Notes: a model not told the origin generated them from the letters alone. A stretch of 64,000 bases of DNA from Paenibacillus urinalis (GCF_028747985.1 NZ_CP118108.1:1803501-1867500), one strand, 5' to 3'. Shown: positions 49,125 to 58,793, counted from the first letter of the stretch. A program made the numbers and translations.

Positions 49125-50288
49125 ATGATGAATATAAGCATGAATGATCGTATTGCAGAGTGGAATAAGGAAGCAAGTCAATGTCCATGCGGTAATCCGC
49201 ACCGTATGGTAGACATGCATATTTGTCTGGAGGATGGGGCGCTTACGCAATTGGCTCCTTATCTAAGCAAGCAGAATTATAAAAAAGTGACAGTTGTTTT
49301 TGATGAGCATACCAAACAAGCAGCAGGAGATGAAGTCATCACTTATTTAAAAGCAGCGGAAGTCATTACTGACGAGCTCTTTCTGCTTGGAAACACCGGA
49401 GGTGAGGTTGTCGCAGACGAAGCATTTATCGTTAAAGTACTGTTAGGTGTCTCGAAGGATACAGATGCAGTCATCGCAGCTGGTTCAGGCACGATTCATG
49501 ACCTTGTCCGATTTGTATGCTTCAAGATGAACAAGCCTTTTATATCTGTTCCTACAGCAGCGTCTGTAGATGGATTCACTTCCGCAGGTGCCCCTCTTAT
49601 TGTGGATGGTACGAAACAGACGTTTCAAGCTATTCCGCCGGAGGCGATCTTTGCAGATTTAAGCGTTTTGGCGAAGGCTCCACAAGTGATGACGGCTGCT
49701 GGCTTTGGTGATATGCTTGGTAAATTTACATCCCTTGCCGATTGGAAAATATCACGTGATCTTGGAGGCGAGCCTTATTGTCCGCTAGCCTACCGAATGA
49801 CGGAGGAAGCGCTGATGGATTGCGTTCATCACGTAGATGAGATCGCTGAGGGCAGTAAACAGGGTGTTAAAATCTTGATGGAAGCACTGATTGCTTCTGG
49901 CATCTCGATGCTGATCATTGATCATTCCCGGCCCGCTTCCGGCGGGGAGCATCATATATCCCATCGTCTGGAGATGGAGTTCCTGCAGCAGGGTAAGAAA
50001 GCGATTCTTCATGGAGCGAAGGTGGGCGTTGCATCAGCCCTGCTCTCAGATGTATACCGTGCGCTCTATGAGAGCGGGCAGGAAGAGGCATTTGATGCAT
50101 ACAAGGATTTGCCTGAGAAAGAGCAAATGCAGGATTGGCTCAGCCGCACCGGAGGTCCATCTACGATCCAAGAGCTTGGGGTCACCGATGAACAGCTGGA
50201 GCGTGCGATGAGGACTGCGCATACTTTAAGAGCGAGATACACAGGACTTAAATATTTAAATGAGATAAAGACAGGGCACGAGGCATAG
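49125..50288 (+). CDS. araM: sn-glycerol-1-phosphate dehydrogenase AraM
   Basis: This 387-aa protein matches AraM/EgsA. NAD-binding and metal residues lie in AAGSGTIHDLVRF, PTAASVDGFTSAGAP, and HSRPASGGEHHISHRLE. It reduces dihydroxyacetone phosphate to glycerol-1-phosphate, which in Bacillus feeds a heptaprenylglyceryl lipid. Despite its name, its link with arabinose is regulatory: an AraR-like operator sits over its promoter. Two ATGs (49125, 49128) follow AGGAGG. It is followed by araB with a separate operator. Confidence 0.9.
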   Translation: MMNISMNDRIAEWNKEASQCPCGNPHRMVDMHICLEDGALTQLAPYLSKQNYKKVTVVFDEHTKQAAGDEVITYLKAAEVITDELFLLGNTGGEVVADEAFIVKVLLGVSKDTDAVIAAGSGTIHDLVRFVCFKMNKPFISVPTAASVDGFTSAGAPLIVDGTKQTFQAIPPEAIFADLSVLAKAPQVMTAAGFGDMLGKFTSLADWKISRDLGGEPYCPLAYRMTEEALMDCVHHVDEIAEGSKQGVKILMEALIASGISMLIIDHSRPASGGEHHISHRLEMEFLQQGKKAILHGAKVGVASALLSDVYRALYESGQEEAFDAYKDLPEKEQMQDWLSRTGGPSTIQELGVTDEQLERAMRTAHTLRARYTGLKYLNEIKTGHEA

Positions 50289-50338
50289 TCGGGAAGCTAC
50301 AGGCTGTAATATCAGAAACGACACGTTAAAAATAGTTA

Positions 50339-50362
50339 AATTGTACGTACAAATTTATAATA
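50339..50362. promoter_or_regulatory. AraR operator overlapping the araB promoter
   Basis: TTGTACGTACAA (50341-50352) is a perfect 12-base palindrome with AT flanks, matching the AraR box at about 15 of 16 positions. TATAAT follows at 50357-50362, so AraR would sit in the -35/-10 spacer and be released by arabinose. Confidence 0.85.
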
Positions 50363-50398
50363 GAGGGTAATGAAATAGGAGTTGAAGGAGAAGAGCAA

Positions 50399-52087
50399 AT
50401 GAGCGAAAAATATACGATCGGTATTGATTTTGGAACCGAATCTGGACGGGCGGTGCTTGTGAAGCTGTCTGACGGATCCGAAGCAGCTGCTCATGTTACT
50501 CCATATCGTCACGGTGTTATTGATGAGAGGCTTCCTGTAAGCGGTCACAAACTGGAGCTGGATTGGGCACTTCACCATCCTGCCGACTACATGGAGGTCC
50601 TAATGACCTCGGTGCCAGCCGTTGTGCAGGCAGCGGGTATAGGCAAGGAAGACGTCATCGGAATCGGTATTGATTTTACCGCATGCACGATGCTGCCGAT
50701 CGATCCAATAGGTCAGCCCCTCTGCCTTAGACCCGAACTCGCAAACCATCCGCACAGCTGGGTCAAGCTCTGGAAGCACCATGCGGCTCAGAATGAGGCT
50801 GAACGGATTAATGAGACTGCAGCAGCGCGCGGGGAAGTCTTTCTTAAACGGTATGGCGGTAAGTCTTCGTCGGAATGGATGATCGCAAAAGTCTGGCAGA
50901 TCCTAAATGAAGCACCGGATATTTATGAGCTTACAGATCGTTTTGTTGAAGCGGGAGACTGGGTAATCATGCAGCTGTGCGGTGAGCTGAAGCGCAGCCA
51001 GTGTGCAGCAGGCTACAAGGCGTTCTATCATCACGCTGAAGGCTATCCGGACAATGATTTCTTCAAATCTCTTGATCCGAGACTTGAACATGTGATAGAA
51101 ACGAAGCTGCGAGGCGATATTCTTGACCAGGGGAGCTGCGCCGGCGGATTATCCCGGGAGATGGCGAGTGCCATGGGACTTGCTCAAGGGATTGCTGTAG
51201 CAGTCGGGAATGTAGATGCTCATGCGGCAGTTCCTGCTGTAGGCGTTGTAACTCCGGGTAAACTGGTGATGACAATGGGCACTTCGATCTGCCATCTGCT
51301 GCTCGGAGAAGAGGAGCTGGAGGTAGAGGGCATATGTGGTGTCGTCCAGAATGGTATTATACCTGGATACTTCGGCTATGAAGCAGGTCAGACGGCTGTA
51401 GGCGATATCTTTGCTTGGTTTGTAGAGAATGGCGTACCTTCTGAAGTGAAGGAACAGGCTGAAGAGGAAGGACTGACCATGCATGAATGGCTGGAGAATA
51501 AAGCCTCCTTATACAAGCCTGGAGAGACCGGTCTGCTAGCCCTCGATTGGTGGAACGGCAACCGATCCACCTTGGTTGATGCCAATCTGACTGGACTAAT
51601 CATAGGCTATACGCTGCAGACGAAGCCGGAAGAGCTGTACAGAACATTACTAGAAGCAACGGCCTTTGGTACTCGTAAGATCATTGATGCATTCTCTCAT
51701 AGTGGTTTGAACGTAGATATCGTATATGCTTGCGGCGGGCTGCCTCAGAAAAATAAACTTCTCATGCAAATCTATGCGGATATTATTGGCCGTGAGATCA
51801 GAGTGGCTGCTTCAACCCAAACCGCCGCTCTAGGAGCAGCCATGTTTGCAGCTGTCGCTGCCGGAGCGGACGCAGGCGGATATGATTGTATTGAAGACGC
51901 GGCGGCAAGGATGGCGAGAGTTCGAGATGAGACCTTCAAACCGATACCAGAGCATTCTATGGTCTATGAAAAAATTTATGCAGAATATAATCGACTGCAC
52001 GATTATTTCGGTCATGACCCGCATTCTGTGATGAAGAAGCTGAAGTCTCTTAAGGAAGCAGCTGCCGGTCAAACTGTACGTGTATAA
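50399..52087 (+). CDS. araB: L-ribulokinase AraB
   Basis: This 562-aa protein is a FGGY-family kinase of the usual AraB length. It has [14 protein letters not shown] at the N-terminus, [11 protein letters not shown], and the C-terminal ATP-binding [11 protein letters not shown]. It phosphorylates L-ribulose to L-ribulose-5-phosphate in the arabinose pathway. AAGGAG precedes the ATG. Neither araA nor araD is in the window, so they must lie elsewhere. Confidence 0.93.
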   Translation: MSEKYTIGIDFGTESGRAVLVKLSDGSEAAAHVTPYRHGVIDERLPVSGHKLELDWALHHPADYMEVLMTSVPAVVQAAGIGKEDVIGIGIDFTACTMLPIDPIGQPLCLRPELANHPHSWVKLWKHHAAQNEAERINETAAARGEVFLKRYGGKSSSEWMIAKVWQILNEAPDIYELTDRFVEAGDWVIMQLCGELKRSQCAAGYKAFYHHAEGYPDNDFFKSLDPRLEHVIETKLRGDILDQGSCAGGLSREMASAMGLAQGIAVAVGNVDAHAAVPAVGVVTPGKLVMTMGTSICHLLLGEEELEVEGICGVVQNGIIPGYFGYEAGQTAVGDIFAWFVENGVPSEVKEQAEEEGLTMHEWLENKASLYKPGETGLLALDWWNGNRSTLVDANLTGLIIGYTLQTKPEELYRTLLEATAFGTRKIIDAFSHSGLNVDIVYACGGLPQKNKLLMQIYADIIGREIRVAASTQTAALGAAMFAAVAAGADAGGYDCIEDAAARMARVRDETFKPIPEHSMVYEKIYAEYNRLHDYFGHDPHSVMKKLKSLKEAAAGQTVRV

Positions 52088-52102
52088 ACAAGCTAAGAAG
52101 GC

Positions 52103-52152
52103 AAAAAAAGAGCATTCCTTGCAGAAGCAGTCAGCTCATGCAGGGAGTGCTC
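52103..52152 (-). terminator. Terminator between convergent genes
   Basis: GAGCATTCCTTGCA (52110-52123) and TGCAGGGAGTGCTC (52139-52152) form a 14-bp stem with two G-T pairs. On the minus strand seven T follow. It could also serve araB on the other strand. Confidence 0.8.
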
Positions 52153-52172
52153 TCTTACCCATAAGGGAGATA

Positions 52173-52763
52173 TTATGAATTCTGTTTTAAAATGATATCT
52201 GCAAAAAGAATCGATTTTGGAACTTTGAAAAATTGCTCTGCTTGATCCTGGAAAGCCGAAGAAGGCATCGTTCCTTGATGAAGCCATTTACGGAATGTTC
52301 CCGGGTGTACCCCGATCCAGTGACTCACATCCGTGACGGACAAGTCGTGAACCATGCATAATCCGGTCAAGATCCGATTACTCACTGGCGAGCGGGTAAC
52401 CGTTCGCTTCATGAATCGGGATGGCTCCGGCTGACAAATGACAGGACTGTTTCTAATGACATCTTCATTAAACAAAATATGGCGCGGATAACCGAGTAAT
52501 TGACATACTTTATCCAGATTAGTGCTTCCAGGAATTCGACCTTCATACACCCATGCGCTGACACTTCTTGATGAGATCGACAAATCTTCAGCTAACTGTG
52601 ATAATTTGATGTCGTTTGCCATGAGAACGGCAAGCAATATACGGTTGCGAACCTGACAGCGTGTCGGCCTGCGGAATCGCTTTACGCGTACGCCTTTTCC
52701 CAGATATTTGCGGTTGATCAGAGACCACGCCTGGATCGAATGTTGTTCTTGTTGTTTAGGCAT
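52173..52763 (-). CDS. Tandem-HTH regulator with internal duplication
   Basis: This 196-aa protein contains two copies of one HTH-like unit. Copy 1 (about 42-100) starts NRILLAVLMANDIKLSQLAE and ends LLGYPRHILF; copy 2 (about 128-187) starts NRILTGLCMVHDLSVTDVSH and ends FFKVPKSILF. Both have the turn and the W in SAWVYEGRIP / RKWLHQGTMP. It may bind two half-sites as a monomer. The ATG follows CGGAGG. It is a single gene and I know no close family. Confidence 0.7.
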   Translation of the reverse strand: MPKQQEQHSIQAWSLINRKYLGKGVRVKRFRRPTRCQVRNRILLAVLMANDIKLSQLAEDLSISSRSVSAWVYEGRIPGSTNLDKVCQLLGYPRHILFNEDVIRNSPVICQPEPSRFMKRTVTRSPVSNRILTGLCMVHDLSVTDVSHWIGVHPGTFRKWLHQGTMPSSAFQDQAEQFFKVPKSILFADIILKQNS

Positions 52764-53083
52764 ATTTCCTCCGATTTTTTAAACAAATACTACAACAAAA
52801 TAAGCAGTCGTTTCAAGTGTCGACATGACCACCTTTGAAAGCATATTCATATACGAGGAGCCTTGTTAAGGGAAAATCGGACTATGAATCTGCTTGTTTT
52901 TCTCCTATTAAATGGTTGTGGAGTTAGTATAGACCAACGAAAACAGGGTAAAACCGGCTAAAAGTAGGCCTTAAGACTCAAAATTGGACAAACATTTGAT
53001 TTCATAAAAATCAAATATATTCGTGTCATTCTTCCATAATCTTCATAGATTAATAGAGAGAAAAGGAAGAGGAGGAAGCATGA
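52764..53083. other. Intergenic region with inverted repeat
   Basis: Divergent gap of 320 bases. ATTTGATTT (52994-53002) and AAATCAAAT (53008-53016) are a perfect 9-base inverted repeat that could be an operator for the holin-like gene. No other structure or open frame with a good ribosome binding site was seen. Confidence 0.35.
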
Positions 53084-53665
53084 ATGAATCCGGCATTAAT
53101 CAATATGCTCCTCGGATTTGTAGGGGCATTCTTCACATTTGCGTTTGGTGGTTGGACACAGCTGCTTATCCTGTTATGTATTGCGATGGCTATTGATTAT
53201 ATTACCGGGGTTGCGGCTGTAATCCGTACCGGCAGCAGGCTGAACAGCAAGATTGGATTTTGGGGATTGACTCGCAAGGGTCTGATGCTGCTTGTTATTT
53301 TACTTGCACACCAGATCGATCAGTTGATTGGAACAGATGTCATTAAACGCGGGGCGATGTACTTTTATCTGGCGAACGAATTGATCTCCATTACCGAGAA
53401 TTACAGCCGCATCGGGCTTCCTCTTCCCGCAAAATTAAGAGAGATCATAGAGCTGGTTAAGAAGCAGGCAGAGGATGATGAGGAAGCGGCATTACGCAGA
53501 CGCGCAGAGGATGATGAAGCGACAGATACCACCGGATCAGATACTGAAGATGCAGAGCTTGAAGCAGTCAAATACGCGGTGGACGAAGATATATTAAGTC
53601 AATTTGGACCGCGGAAGGAACGTAGAGAGAATCAAGATGCAGAATCACAAGGGCCTGAGCAATAG
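53084..53665 (+). CDS. Phage holin family protein with acidic tail
   Basis: Residues 1 to about 130 form three to four membrane segments with the Phage_holin_4_1 pattern (IAMAIDYITGVAAVIRTG, then KIGFWGLTRKGLMLLVIL). The last 60 residues are a very acidic, coiled-coil-like tail (EDDEEAALRRRAEDDE). It is a chromosomal single gene with no endolysin next to it. It may serve in toxin or enzyme release rather than phage lysis. RBS AGGAGGAAG lies before the ATG. Confidence 0.8.
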   Translation: MNPALINMLLGFVGAFFTFAFGGWTQLLILLCIAMAIDYITGVAAVIRTGSRLNSKIGFWGLTRKGLMLLVILLAHQIDQLIGTDVIKRGAMYFYLANELISITENYSRIGLPLPAKLREIIELVKKQAEDDEEAALRRRAEDDEATDTTGSDTEDAELEAVKYAVDEDILSQFGPRKERRENQDAESQGPEQ

Positions 53666-53677
53666 AGGCCTTTTTTT
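53649..53677 (+). terminator. Terminator after the holin-like gene
   Basis: AAGGGCCT pairs with AGGCCTT (one bulged base), followed by seven T. The stem overlaps the stop codon region. Confidence 0.7.
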
Positions 53678-53816
53678 GCAGGAATAACATATTGGACAAG
53701 GTAAAACATGAGAAACGATAATTGATTCATTTACCACTTTATTCGTGTTTATGTTATATTTTTTGTAAACGGAATCAACTCTATTAACTCATGACATAGG
53801 ATAAGGAGCTATTATA

Positions 53817-54104
53817 ATGATTAAACATATCGTTTTTTTCAAATTAAAGGACCGTTCAGAGGCGAGCATTGAGGAGACGGCTCGTATATTACGCAGTATG
53901 GATGGCAGAATTGAGCTGCTGAAATCACTGGAGATCGGAGTGGATGTCTTGAAATCGGAGCGTTCCTTCGATATTTCTCTGACCGCAGTCGTTGATTCCT
54001 TGGAGGCATTGGAGGCCTATCAGGTACATCCTGTTCATCAAGAGATTATTAAGCATATGAGTGTTGTGAAGGATTCTTCTGTTGCAGTTGATTACGAAAT
54101 CTAA
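53817..54104 (+). CDS. Dabb-family stress protein
   Basis: This 95-aa protein shows the Dabb (stress-responsive alpha/beta barrel) signature: MIKHIVFFKLKD at the N-terminus, then LEIGVDVLKSERSFDISL and YQVHPVHQEIIKHM. Such proteins form dimeric ferredoxin-like barrels. Their role in bacteria is mostly unknown. AAGGAG precedes the ATG. It may be followed by a tiny membrane protein in the same transcript. Confidence 0.9.
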   Translation: MIKHIVFFKLKDRSEASIEETARILRSMDGRIELLKSLEIGVDVLKSERSFDISLTAVVDSLEALEAYQVHPVHQEIIKHMSVVKDSSVAVDYEI

Positions 54105-54124
54105 CTTACAAAGGGGAGTAGCAG

Positions 54125-54232
54125 GTGGGCGATTTAAAAGATGTTATGGAAACGATGTTTTTGCTGATCGTCATTTTAATTGCATGCCCGGTAATGTTCT
54201 TTTGGCTGAAACGAAAAAATAGACGTAACTGA
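54125..54232 (+). CDS. Single-span mini membrane protein, 35 aa
   Basis: The start is GTG 54125 after AAAGGGGAG. The 35 residues hold one membrane helix (TMFLLIVILIACPVMFFWL) and a basic tail (KRKNRRN), so the C-terminus should be cytosolic. It sits 20 bases after the Dabb gene. It is too short for routine callers; no family is known. Confidence 0.55.
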   Translation: MGDLKDVMETMFLLIVILIACPVMFFWLKRKNRRN

Positions 54233-54249
54233 TTACCGACGAAACGGAT

Positions 54250-54702
54250 GTGAACGTATTGTACTATGTAAATACAGATCAAATCGAATTGCGCTTGTCA
54301 GCTATTCCCGAGATTACAGCTGGGCTCCGTCACGCACAGGACAACTGGGATGGGGGAATTATCCTCGGTTTCGTTCAGGAGCGTTCCCTGCATTTGGCCC
54401 TAGAGATTGTAACTGACGTAGGAAGTTATCTCATTGATGGATTTATTCTCAGGGATGCGAGCAGCTACGAAGACATCATTGAAATTGTTCATGAAGCAGG
54501 GGCATTTGATGAGGAGAGCTATAAGCTGTTTATGGAGCTTGTGCCGCTGCGGAAGCCGCTCGTACAGGATTATTATGCATGGGATCGGACAAGCCTGCAT
54601 AAGGTAACCCGGACGCTTCCTGATGTGCTGGATCGGTTCGCAGATCAAATTCGTTTGTATCTCGAAAAAGAACTGGGACCGTTCCAACCGTCACGGAACT
54701 AG
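54250..54702 (+). CDS. Hypothetical protein, 150 aa
   Basis: The frame opens at GTG 54250; the ribosome binding site is weak. The protein is soluble and acidic (HAQDNWDGGIILGFVQERSL; YEDIIEIVHEAGAFDEES) with no recognised domain. It lies 17 bases after the mini membrane protein gene. Confidence 0.55.
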   Translation: MNVLYYVNTDQIELRLSAIPEITAGLRHAQDNWDGGIILGFVQERSLHLALEIVTDVGSYLIDGFILRDASSYEDIIEIVHEAGAFDEESYKLFMELVPLRKPLVQDYYAWDRTSLHKVTRTLPDVLDRFADQIRLYLEKELGPFQPSRN

Positions 54703-54782
54703 GTTTAATAGATTAAAAAATTCTAGTTGAATTAAATTTTGTAATTGTAATGGATTCACCTAGTTGGTTTGGAGGAAAGATC

Positions 54783-55682
54783 ATGTCAGATCGTAAGAAA
54801 GACAACTCCGGATTTCATCCGGTATATATGGCCGAGCTTCTATTCAAGGATATGCCTCAGCTGAAAGAAGAGAAGCTGATGGAGGTCATGAAGCGTTTGA
54901 CCGGAAAAGCAAGAGTGATGAAACGGCCTGTCAACAAGGACGCAGTGAATAAGGTTCAGAATCAAGCCGAGGCAGCAGATAAAGAGCAGGAGCTTCTAGT
55001 CATTATGCATATGGAGCATATGGTTAATTTTGAAGACGGGACCGTTCCTGCACAGACCTGCATTCTGCCTGTCACCAAGATTCAGGACAAGAACCGCTTC
55101 AAGGGTGCTGTGGAGCAGTCCTGGCATTGGAGCGAAGCAAATGAGGTTACAGACCTGTGCCAGTATCAGATTCGCATACATGATATGTTTACGGCGGCCC
55201 TGCCGCATAAAGAGCGATTGAAGCTGTTCCAGCAGGCGTTGCTCGCTATTCTAGAAGTGGCACCTTGTGAAGCGGTTTACTTTTACGGCAGTGACAAACT
55301 GGTGAATCCTTCTGCTTATGCCAAAGCGATCGAAAATGGAGATCATCTGTACGGAGCGATGAATGTAAGGCTGTATCAAGCGGGAGGCAGTGAAGCTAGA
55401 CGTGAGCTGGTGATGGATACGGTGGGGTTATCCTCATTAGGGGTGCCGGATTTTCAATGTCACTTTGCTGGGATGGATCCGGATGTCGTAGCTCGTACCT
55501 TATACGGTGCCGCCTATTATATATTTGATCAGGGTGATGTGATACAGGATGGTCAGCTGCTGGGTTCATCCGGGGAACAGCGCTGGCGCTGCGAGCATCA
55601 GGAATCGCTGGTTTCACCTCTAAGATATGTAATAGATCTGGATCCAGGTGCACCCTATTACGCTGGGAACATTTCGTCCTAA
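54783..55682 (+). CDS. DUF4261 domain protein
   Basis: ATG 54783 follows GGAGG and gives 299 aa. The protein is soluble and matches the DUF4261 family (PVYMAELLFKDMPQLKEEKL near the N-terminus; EAVYFYGSDKLVNPSAYA in the middle; GMDPDVVARTLYGAAYYIFD near the end). The family is common in Bacillota next to cell-envelope or stress genes, with no assigned activity. Confidence 0.8.
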   Translation: MSDRKKDNSGFHPVYMAELLFKDMPQLKEEKLMEVMKRLTGKARVMKRPVNKDAVNKVQNQAEAADKEQELLVIMHMEHMVNFEDGTVPAQTCILPVTKIQDKNRFKGAVEQSWHWSEANEVTDLCQYQIRIHDMFTAALPHKERLKLFQQALLAILEVAPCEAVYFYGSDKLVNPSAYAKAIENGDHLYGAMNVRLYQAGGSEARRELVMDTVGLSSLGVPDFQCHFAGMDPDVVARTLYGAAYYIFDQGDVIQDGQLLGSSGEQRWRCEHQESLVSPLRYVIDLDPGAPYYAGNISS

Positions 55683-55793
55683 TCTGATCGATTTATGTAC
55701 TATTGAATTTTGTTGTGTCAAGTCAGGCTCCTCCTGCTTATAATGCATTAACTAAAAAATGGGCTTTCGCCCGGTTAGCAGGAGGGTTGGAAC

Positions 55794-56255
55794 ATGATCG
55801 CATGGAGTGTAGCGCTGATGGCAGGGGCTTTTATTATCCTTGCAGCTGCAGGCGTTGTGGTGCTTATTGAAGCAAGAAGCTTGATGAAGCAGGTTAAACA
55901 GAGTGTCAGTCAGCTCGAAGAGAAAACCGATATACTCGCTGCAGATACCTCAGCCATGATTCAAGGTACGAATAAAGCGATATCGGATATGCAGGGATAT
56001 CTAGAGAAGTCAGCCCCTCTCTTTGAGTCAATCGCTTCGCTAGGTACGGTACTGCAGCAGATCAGCCGCACGATGGATGAGATCAGCGTCAAGCTGTCTC
56101 GTTCAGCACACAAGCATGTGGATGGCGCACACCAGGACAATGAACAGCGCCTGGGTCAAATGTTCCGATACGTTGATGCAGCCATGACGGTATGGCACAC
56201 ATGGCAGCGTAACGCTCCTGCTCCGGGTGCTTCCAGCCCGCGTGAGAAGGAGTGA
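55794..56255 (+). CDS. DUF948 protein (YtxG-like)
   Basis: This 153-aa protein has one N-terminal membrane helix (LMAGAFIILAAAGVVVLIEA) and a long coiled coil (KQVKQSVSQLEEKTDILAAD), as in the DUF948 family. In Bacillus subtilis the homologue YtxG is encoded with YtxH as a general stress operon; the same order occurs here (6-base gap to the next gene). AGGAGG precedes the ATG. Confidence 0.85.
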   Translation: MIAWSVALMAGAFIILAAAGVVVLIEARSLMKQVKQSVSQLEEKTDILAADTSAMIQGTNKAISDMQGYLEKSAPLFESIASLGTVLQQISRTMDEISVKLSRSAHKHVDGAHQDNEQRLGQMFRYVDAAMTVWHTWQRNAPAPGASSPREKE

Positions 56256-56261
56256 GCAGGC

Positions 56262-56600
56262 ATGAAAGATACGAACAAGAGCTTGTTATGGGGTACTTTA
56301 ATTGGGACGGTTGCTGGATCGATTACGGCGCTGCTGTTTGCCCCCAAATCAGGAGCTGAGCTCCGCGAGGATATTGCGGAGAATGCCAAGCTTGTTACAG
56401 AGAAGGGGCAGAACCTGGCTGAGAAAGTCAGCGAGCAGAGTGTGAGGATCGCTTCCAAAGTGAAGGAATCGACAGAAGGCTTCTTGCAAGATATCCGGGG
56501 CATCAGTTCAGGGAACGAGGTCGCTAAGGTGTCTGGGATCAGTGAACCTGCAAAGACTGAGCAGACTGCTGAAGAAGCAGCAGAGGACGATACATTATAG
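56262..56600 (+). CDS. YtxH-family protein
   Basis: This 112-aa protein has the YtxH start: LLWGTLIGTVAGSITALLFA membrane helix, then APKSGAELREDI and a coiled coil with Lys/Glu repeats. These are small membrane-anchored stress proteins. It is co-transcribed with the DUF948 gene and followed by a terminator. Confidence 0.9.
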   Translation: MKDTNKSLLWGTLIGTVAGSITALLFAPKSGAELREDIAENAKLVTEKGQNLAEKVSEQSVRIASKVKESTEGFLQDIRGISSGNEVAKVSGISEPAKTEQTAEEAAEDDTL

Positions 56601-56615
56601 GCGTAAAGATTCGTA

Positions 56616-56673
56616 GCAAAGGCCTGACTGCCGCTCCCTGTAGGTATAGGGATGAGGCAAAAGGCCTTTTTGC
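56616..56673 (+). terminator. Terminator after ytxH-like gene
   Basis: GCAAAGGCC (56616-56624) pairs with GGCCTTTTTGC near 56663-56673, with a further stem inside the loop. Confidence 0.75.
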
Positions 56674-56794
56674 GCTGAGCTTGGTTTACACGCCCATACT
56701 AAATCGGGTAATATGTAGGTACCTTTTTGCCGTCCGAAACATAGGGTAGGATGGAAAAGGGATGGAAATATGTAAAGAAGGAAGCGGTGTGTTC

Positions 56795-57601
56795 GTGCAA
56801 CAAGCTATCGCAATATTAGATTCTGGTGTTGGGGGGCTGACTGTAGCCAAAGAAGTGATGCGTCAGCTTCCGCGGGAAAAAGTCATTTATTTTGGAGATA
56901 CGGCCCGCACACCATACGGACCCCGTTCGTCCGAGGAAGTAAAACAATTTACAGAACAAATCGTAGATTTTCTTATTCAATTTGATCCAAAAGTTATCGT
57001 TATTGCCTGTAATACGGCAACAGCAGCTGCGCTGGACCATATATCGCAGAAAGTGGATATTCCGGTGATCGGTGTCATTCATCCCGGTGCCAGAGCCGCG
57101 ATAACAGCTACCAAAACAGGTAATATTGGAGTCATCGGTACGATGGGTACGATCAACAGCGGAGCGTATACAACAGCACTTAAGCAGCTGTCTCCATATA
57201 TCAATGTTATGAGTCAGGCTTGTCCGGCCCTTGTCCCGCTGGTCGAGCAAGGGGATTTCAGGTCCGAGCATACGAGATCCACTGTTAGTGAGTCCTTGAA
57301 CGGCATGAAAGACAAACCAATCGATACCCTTATTCTAGGCTGTACTCATTATCCGTTCTTGATGGAGCCGATTGGTCAGGCGATGGGTCCTCATGTCAAA
57401 TTAATTAGTTCTGCCGATGAGACTGCCAGAGAAACGAGCACGATCTTATATGACAAGGGGAAGCTCGCCATAGGTGATGAAACGCCTGTTCATCAGTTTT
57501 TTTGCTCGGGTGATCCGGTTATGTTTCAAAGCATTGCGAGATCCTGGCTTGGAGAGCAGATTCGTAATACCCCGGTCGTATGGCAAGTATCCAAATTGTA
57601 A
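56795..57601 (+). CDS. murI: Glutamate racemase
   Basis: The frame is open from ATG 56762, but GTG 56795 (MQQAIAILDSGVGGLTVAKE) is ten bases after AAGGAAG and matches the usual family start, giving 268 aa. Two catalytic cysteines lie in IACNTATAAA and GCTHYPFL. YFGDTARTPYGPRS is the second family signature. It makes D-glutamate for peptidoglycan (RacE type in Bacillus). It is a single gene with its own terminator. Confidence 0.93.
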   Translation: MQQAIAILDSGVGGLTVAKEVMRQLPREKVIYFGDTARTPYGPRSSEEVKQFTEQIVDFLIQFDPKVIVIACNTATAAALDHISQKVDIPVIGVIHPGARAAITATKTGNIGVIGTMGTINSGAYTTALKQLSPYINVMSQACPALVPLVEQGDFRSEHTRSTVSESLNGMKDKPIDTLILGCTHYPFLMEPIGQAMGPHVKLISSADETARETSTILYDKGKLAIGDETPVHQFFCSGDPVMFQSIARSWLGEQIRNTPVVWQVSKL

Positions 57602-57613
57602 CGATTGAAGATT

Positions 57614-57667
57614 AAGACAGCCTTGACATTGAACGGCAGAGTTCAAAGGACAGGGCTGTCTTTTTAT
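57614..57667 (+). terminator. Terminator after murI
   Basis: AAGACAGCC (57614-57622) and GGCTGTCTT (57654-57662), with inner GAAC/GTTC, followed by TTTT. Confidence 0.85.
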
Positions 57668-57793
57668 ATACATACTTAACAGCAACATCTCGATTCCGCC
57701 TTAGGGATTTATCACGAATGTGATGATAAGCAGCATATAATGCACGTAAATATGGTTCTTGACCTTCACTTAGTTTATAGGAGGAGATAAGGG

Positions 57794-58678
57794 ATGAATC
57801 TATACGGGTATCGTGAGCTTGAACAAGATCTTGATCACATAAAAAGCCTAAGAACGCCGATGAGTGAGCTGGGGACGATGGGATGCAGTGTGCTTGGAAG
57901 AAAGATTCCATACATTAGAATTGGAAAGGGGCCAATTCAGCTGCACGTCAATGCAGGTATGCATGCGAATGAGTGGCTGAACGTTCCTTGTCTGATGTAT
58001 TTTGTCAAAAGCTACATGGCCGCTCTGGAAGAACAACAGGATTGGCAGGGCTGCTTATCCGATGGATGGGCTGAACAAGTGACCTTATGGGTGGTGCCAA
58101 TGCTCAATCCTGATGGCATAGAATTGGTTCTAAACGGAGCGAATGCTCATCCCTTCTCTACAGAACTCCTCGAAATGAATGGCGGCAATCCTGACTTCTC
58201 GGGCTGGAAGGCGAACATTCGAGGCATTGATCTTAACGACCAATTTCCTGCTCATTTTTACGAAGAAGCGAAACGCCGTTCTGTGACTTGCCCTGGACCA
58301 AGAGATTATGGAGGAGAACATCCCCTGACTGAACCCGAGTCCAGAGCCTTGGCAGAATGGACGATGGATAAGAAATTCGACATGATCATCGCACTGCATA
58401 GTCAAGGGGAAGAAATATACTGGAACTATCGTGATTACGAGCCGGCATTCAGTGAGGCATGGGCTCAGCAGCTAGCAGCGGCAACAGGGTATGCTCCGGT
58501 TAAATTGACGGAAAGTGATGCAGGATATAAAGATTGGTTTATTCAGGAGTATGGCAGACCAGGCTTTACCGTTGAAACCGGACTCGGGACTAATCCGCTG
58601 CCAGTTCATCAATATATTCCAATTGCTGCTGAGGTCGAGCGGCTTATGGTGTCTGCCATCCGCCTGCTTCTTCGCTGA
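57794..58678 (+). CDS. M14-family zinc peptidase (cell-wall type)
   Basis: This 294-aa protein has the M14 zinc site His and Glu in GMHANEWLNVP (HxxE), a third ligand His in IALHSQGEEIYWNY and the catalytic Glu in TVETGLGTNPLP. NPDGIELV is a family mark. It resembles the gamma-D-glutamyl-L-diamino acid endopeptidase II of Lysinibacillus sphaericus, which is cytosolic; there is no signal peptide here either. It would trim muropeptides for recycling or during sporulation. GGAGG precedes the ATG. Confidence 0.85.
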   Translation: MNLYGYRELEQDLDHIKSLRTPMSELGTMGCSVLGRKIPYIRIGKGPIQLHVNAGMHANEWLNVPCLMYFVKSYMAALEEQQDWQGCLSDGWAEQVTLWVVPMLNPDGIELVLNGANAHPFSTELLEMNGGNPDFSGWKANIRGIDLNDQFPAHFYEEAKRRSVTCPGPRDYGGEHPLTEPESRALAEWTMDKKFDMIIALHSQGEEIYWNYRDYEPAFSEAWAQQLAAATGYAPVKLTESDAGYKDWFIQEYGRPGFTVETGLGTNPLPVHQYIPIAAEVERLMVSAIRLLLR

Positions 58679-58793
58679 GATCTGAGTTATATGGCACACA
58701 ATCTGGAGCAATTTGCATAAGGGAGGTATGGAAACCTCCCCTGAATTTACACGTATGTTATGATAGTAATAACCCGGAAGGAGTATGATCATC

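Noticed and set aside
53084..53665. Holin-like gene as sign of a further prophage
   Set aside because: No phage gene lies next to it and its codon use matches the chromosome; such single holin-like genes are common.
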